Origin: Progne subis subis
Taxonomy: Eukaryota; Chordata; Aves; Passeriformes; Hirundinidae
Length of the DNA stretch: 64,000 bases
Assembly: GCA_022316685.1 (NCBI GenBank)
Contig: JAKJHU010000026.1
Coordinates: 2,473,501 to 2,537,500 of the forward strand
Reading direction: 5' to 3'
The notes beneath the pieces are model-generated. The model was not told the origin of the DNA, did not search any database, and saw only the letters and a list, made by a program, of their open reading frames with translations. The position numbers were made by a program, and so were the translations under genes. This document shows positions 59,401 to 64,000 of this stretch, one piece after another. Each line of letters begins with the position of its first letter. Within the stretch, counting starts at the first letter, position 1.

Positions 59401-61628
59401 TATTCCATACAGACTAAAAAAAAGCACTAGCAATAGAATGTCACATTATACTGTGTAGCACTGAATGATCAGATAGGAGTGAATTAAACTGTTAACTTTA
59501 ATGTTAAGCTAATAACAGACAGATTTGAATTTGAATTGAAGCAGTGTATGAATACTAATTAAGAAAGTAATACAGGTTCTAAAATGGCACATTTAAAAAG
59601 ATTTATTTAAGACTTTAGGTAGTCAGATTTTTATGAATGATTCAGAGTGTTTCTGGTAGTCATAGGGGACAACATAAGGATTAGCATATTTCCACATATG
59701 CACGTGAAAATTAAATGAAGATAAAAATTAATGCTTTTGGGGAGAAGTGGTTTATGCTTCCTGGTAAGTGTTAAATTTAAACTGGTGTGTCATGCTGCAC
59801 TTATCTTGGGCCTGAATTTTGCCTTTCAGCTCATCTTGGTGTTCTAGCTTAGCTGTATCACACACATGTTGGACCAGATTTTTCACTGCACTGCCACTTT
59901 TTCTAGCTATACCTGACCCAATTTTATACCATCTTGTCTTGTTTAGTCTGCCAGGACCAAGATGCCTACATTAATGGAGATCTAAACAGGCGATGACCCA
60001 AACTATCAGATGGACCTTTAACATTCATACTGGCTCAGTGGTACTGGGTTCCATCTGTGCTTGTTACCTCTGGTTTTGATGTGTCCGTACTAATGGCAGG
60101 GACTGGAAAAAGATTTCAGAGGGTTTTAATATGTGTTGTTTCCCTCTCTTCCATGTCCCCCAAAAGGTGGCTGATATATTCCATCATGCTGAGCTGGAGA
60201 CCGCTTCTCTCAGCTGAAAATTTGAAAACTCGGAAAAAAGCTGTTCTGTTCCTTGATCAAGATGAGCAGAGAATGGAAGAGTTTGAAATCCTGGGAGCTG
60301 GTGTAGACGTAAAAGTGATATTTAAATTCATGGTAGAACTGAGTTGATAAAGATATGAACAGTGTCCTGAGAAGAGCAGCACCTTAGGAATGGGGTCTCA
60401 TACAGTATTGTAGAGGAGGAAGCTGAGTATAAAAATGTAGCTACCACTAGAACAAATATCACTTTTAAGCAAAAGCAAAACTGGTAATGATTGGAGGAGC
60501 ATCTAGTTTGACAGAAAGGCATTTCCACTGTTGCAATCATTTTTAGAGAAGAGATCACATTTGAAATGTCTTTAAAGAGATTTTTTGGCGTGATTTTTAT
60601 ATTTCTGAGACTGATTTTAGATTACTAATACAATAAAATATGTTTTGGTGTACTCCATAAAATTTTTCAGCATCATAAGCAAAACCTTTCCACAGCATGA
60701 TATAGGAGTGTAAAATGAAATGGACTCTGATGTCAGTGAAGTTCAAATTCCTCTCTAGAGCCCTGAATACATGCAGCATTTCCAGTAAAGATGAGAGGAT
60801 GGGGTGGAAGCTGTGGCAACAATTCTATACAGTAATCTGAGCTAATATTCAGTGAATTTCCTGTTTTAGTGATGGTGTCATGAGTTACTGTCAGATCCAA
60901 TGGTACTGTCAATCAGATCCAATTGCAGTCAATTCTACTCATACTGCTTCACCATAGATATGGATTTTTGAGGGGAACAACTTTTATGTGAATGGCTGTT
61001 TCCATTGATTTTATACCTTTCTGTCCAGTTTTAAAATACCAGAATTAGTTTGATGACACTGAAAGCAAGAATCAGTCTGTCTGTTGCAAGTCAGTGACAG
61101 GGTATGTGTAGATAGAGAAGTTGACTGCAAAGGCATTACAAGGTCAGACAGTCATCTGGGAAGGAGTCAGTCATCAGGGGATGTCAGCAGAAGTTTGCAA
61201 TCAGTACAAAAGGCAAGGATAATGATTTCCAGAGCAACTCTTTAAGTGAATATGGAGGCAACACATGAGCTGGCAGTCTGGTCTAAATAGCATGGGTCAC
61301 AGGTTAGCCACACTATGTACAAAGAAAGCAGAGGGATTTTCCTTCATGAGAAGGCACAGAGAAAGTCACACACTGGTCTTAATTTTCCTTTCACTACAAT
61401 TCTCCCATGTTGATATTTACTTCCTCTTTCAGGCTAACCTTTCCATCAAGGATCTCTTTCTTTTCCCCAGTACATGCTTTAGTCAATAGGCCAGATTTTC
61501 CTAAAGTGGCCAAAGCATCTATTTAAAAGGAAAATAATACATATCACATACCTTCCAGAGAGCTCCTGTGCTTCTGAAAAGGCTTCAGGTACAACCTTGA
61601 ACCATGTACAAAACAAAAAAGCACCAGC
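56470..61628. other. Downstream intergenic sequence, no recognised element
   Basis: This is AT-rich sequence with T runs at about 58980-58992 and 59030-59041. No gene, RNA gene or repeat family is recognised. Confidence 0.5.
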
Positions 61629-61732
61629 TCACCTGGTACCTGAAACTATCACATGCTTTACACTGGTACCACGTAGATTTCTCCCCTGTTTTATCACTAT
61701 GAAGATACAGGCAGATGTGTAGAGTTTTAATA
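61629..61732 (+). repeat. Unnamed dispersed repeat, copy 1
   Basis: This stretch aligns over its full length with 63561-63664. Both begin TCACCTGGTA, share TGAAAC, CTGTTTTATCACT and AGATACAGG in the same order and spacing, and differ by point changes and single-base gaps. I do not recognise the family. Confidence 0.8.
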
Positions 61733-63560
61733 TTTTTCTTAAAAAACAATGGTCCTATTAACCCAGCGAGGCCATTTTATGAGCAGCTTCTCTGGAAGTC
61801 TTGTGTGTTGCCAGGGTTGGACTGACCACGAGGGTAAGAGGAGCTGCCCACCTTTAGCTCACCAGAGCTCCCTGACTCTGTCTGCCCTCCAGCTGCTCTT
61901 CCGTCCTCCTGGAATGTATCGGCACCCGTCTCCTGCTGAACAAACTTGTAAATTATCTGGGGAGGCCGTGAAACCACCTTGAGGGAGCTTAAGGATGGCA
62001 AGAAGAGCTCTTTGACATCATTTGCATGGATATCGTTGCTTCTCCCTTAGGGCAGGGGAATGGAAAGCCCTAAAAGACTTTGAAAGTCAAAGTCTTTCAA
62101 GTTTTCTATGGTTCTGTGATTACTGAAGGCTGTCCCAGTAAGTACAATTTTCCTTCATCTGAATAAAATTCATACTACATTGCTTTCAGCAGGACTAAAG
62201 GCAGTACAAGGTACTCTTACATGGATTTTTGAAGTGTTGTCTGAGTGCCTGCAATGTAATATTTCTCAATTTTACTTTACTTCCCCCCCCTTACGTGGTT
62301 TCATTCCAGCCATTCTTTTCTCCACCAGGCCATCAATAGGCAAAACTGTTTACTTTTTTTCTGTGTACATTAATCACTCCTCAAAGGAGAAACAACAGCA
62401 TGTGTTTTGGTCACAAGCCTCCCTGCACATTCTTCTCTTCATGTCTCAGCCTGCTATAGGTAAGGGCACTGTTGCTATTTCAACTGGGCAGAATCATCAG
62501 TCATTATAATTCCCCTTGGGGATATGAATATATCCAGCAGTAGTGAGAATTTTCTAATCTTTGTGTGCTTTATTTAAAAGTGCAATTCACAATGGATCTC
62601 TGATGAAAAGTGCCAGTAACCCTGCGAACTCTTAGACTGCTGCCTGTGCAGAACTGGGCGAGGCTTTCTTTTAAGAAGTACTTCTGCTGATTTGGCAGAA
62701 TTAGACCAGCAAATTGTAGTGATGAACTGGATAAAAATGACCTGGAAAATCCCTGCCTCATGTACAGTGCTGACTGCTGAGCAATCATTGCTGTTCTGTG
62801 CTTTTTCCTTTGTGCATAGATATACTAGCACTGAGTTAATTCAGAACTGGGATAGGCACAGGGGAAACCACTAAATTTTAAATTCCTTCTTTTTATCCTG
62901 AAAATTATTTTCTAAGCCTTTCATTTTTGTTGTGGGGAGGGAAGCAACAAGATTAGAAACTGAAGCTAGGTCAGACTCTCTTGAGTCCTCGTGCATCTCC
63001 ATACAACCACGTTTGGGCACAAAAAACTGCTCATAAGTGACTCAGTCATATGCATCAGAGTAATTTGACCCATTTAAAACCCAGGAACTAACAATTTTGA
63101 GAATTGTTTTAAACTTTTTCGAGTTGAAAACTCCATGTTTCCTCTCCCTGTGAACTTTGTCTTGACTTCTGGCATCTATCAACACCAAAGCTTCTGAGCA
63201 AAATATCTGCAGAAACTTCTGGCTTTTATATCAAGATTTTTGGAAACTACCACAGATTTCACATGTCCCTCACACTTCTCATCTTAGTTTGTCAAAATTC
63301 TTTCAAATTTCGGTGAACTTATGGACCAGACTACGCATTCAACATCCTATGATTTTAGTCAGGAAAATTATGTTGTTAAATTATCATTGAAGCTACTAGA
63401 ATGAAATTTTGAAAAAAAGGAAAAATTTGTTCAACAGGCGCACCTGCATGTAGGAAAGATGCATCTTTTCCATAAGAAATACTGGAATTACTGAACAACC
63501 AGCCATGCCCTTCTGCAAGGTCTGAACTGTTTATTCATGGGTGGTTCCCAAAGATTCTTG
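61733..63560. other. Intergenic sequence between the two unnamed repeat copies
   Basis: It contains a small inverted repeat at 62074-62096 (AAGACTTTGA, AAG, TCAAAGTCTT). I see no other element or gene. Confidence 0.5.
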
Positions 63561-63664
63561 TCACCTGGTATCTGAAACCGTGGATGGCTTACGCTGTTAC
63601 CGTGTAGGTTTGCTCCACTGTTTTATCACTTTGCAGATACAGGAGGGCGTGAAGTGCTTTCATA
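63561..63664 (+). repeat. Unnamed dispersed repeat, copy 2
   Basis: This is the second copy of the repeat at 61629-61732, in the same orientation, about 1.93 kb downstream. By eye, identity is roughly 70-75 per cent. Similarity fades outside these limits on both sides. Confidence 0.8.
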
Positions 63665-64000
63665 CTTGCCTGTCCCTATTCATACTACTCCCACGAAGTC
63701 CCTAATCTTTGTTGAATAGCTTTATCTTTTACAAATAAGAAACATGAGTTTCTTACAGAGTGTACAATTGGAATCGTCGTGAGAAGTTACTGAATAACTT
63801 GTTCCTTGAGCCATTGTATCAAGGCTAAACATGGTTAATGAAGAGGAGACAGCTCCTTTTTCTCTTCCTGATGTGGTTAACAAAGATCTAAGAGACATGA
63901 AATAACACTGTGGTTTTATTATTTCCCCCCGCCTCTGGAAAATTTCAATATTTCTAGCCCTCATAATTTTCTTTTAGGGAAGTACTCCAAATTTCTCCTA
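63665..64000. other. Right end of window, no recognised element
   Basis: This is intergenic AT-rich sequence. No gene or repeat is recognised; a short reverse-strand frame at 63722-63964 has no recognisable feature. Confidence 0.5.

Overview
The window looks like vertebrate nuclear DNA, most likely from a bird. It carries one confidently recognised protein-coding gene, BASP1 (also called CAP-23 or NAP-22), on the + strand. The bird call rests on a close resemblance of the predicted protein to chicken CAP-23 as I remember it, on CR1-type LINE 3' ends (about 16632-16985 on + and 37056-37166 on -), on the low density of interspersed repeats, and on the absence of any mammalian SINE or LINE that I could see. 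I cannot name the species.

Layout. Bases 1 to about 560 are AT-rich 5' flank. About 560-5400 is a large, broken CpG-rich domain holding the BASP1 promoter and its non-coding first exon, which ends at a strong splice donor at 3236/3237. The same domain holds a GC-rich minisatellite, a perfect NRF1-type palindrome, a 21-base C run and a 30-base A run. A single intron of about 49 kb (3237-52309) follows. It contains no supported gene, two CR1 fragments, many homopolymer and microsatellite tracts, a 27-copy GGAAG array, several clean inverted repeats and one stretch flanked by good splice sites. Exon 2 starts at 52310 and carries the whole 243-codon reading frame (52319-53050). A roughly 0.9-kb 3' UTR follows, with a G-quadruplex motif, a U-rich tract and two groups of AATAAA signals; the distal one is at 53945. 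From about 53970 to 64000 the sequence is intergenic. It is notable for a 480-base uninterrupted pyrimidine tract, made of a (TTTTC)n block joined to 44 perfect CTCCT units, and for two diverged copies of an unnamed repeat of about 104 bp near the right end.

Function. BASP1 is an N-myristoylated, lysine-rich, natively unfolded growth-cone and membrane-raft protein of the GAP-43/MARCKS/CAP-23 group. In its nuclear form it acts as a WT1 co-repressor. The gene plan seen here (CpG-island promoter, untranslated exon 1, very long intron, one coding exon) fits what is known of vertebrate BASP1. No operon-like or multi-gene system is present. The items most worth checking are non-coding: the 46-bp hairpin in the intron, the G-quadruplex motifs in both UTRs, the two long purine/pyrimidine arrays flanking the coding exon, and the paired unknown repeat.
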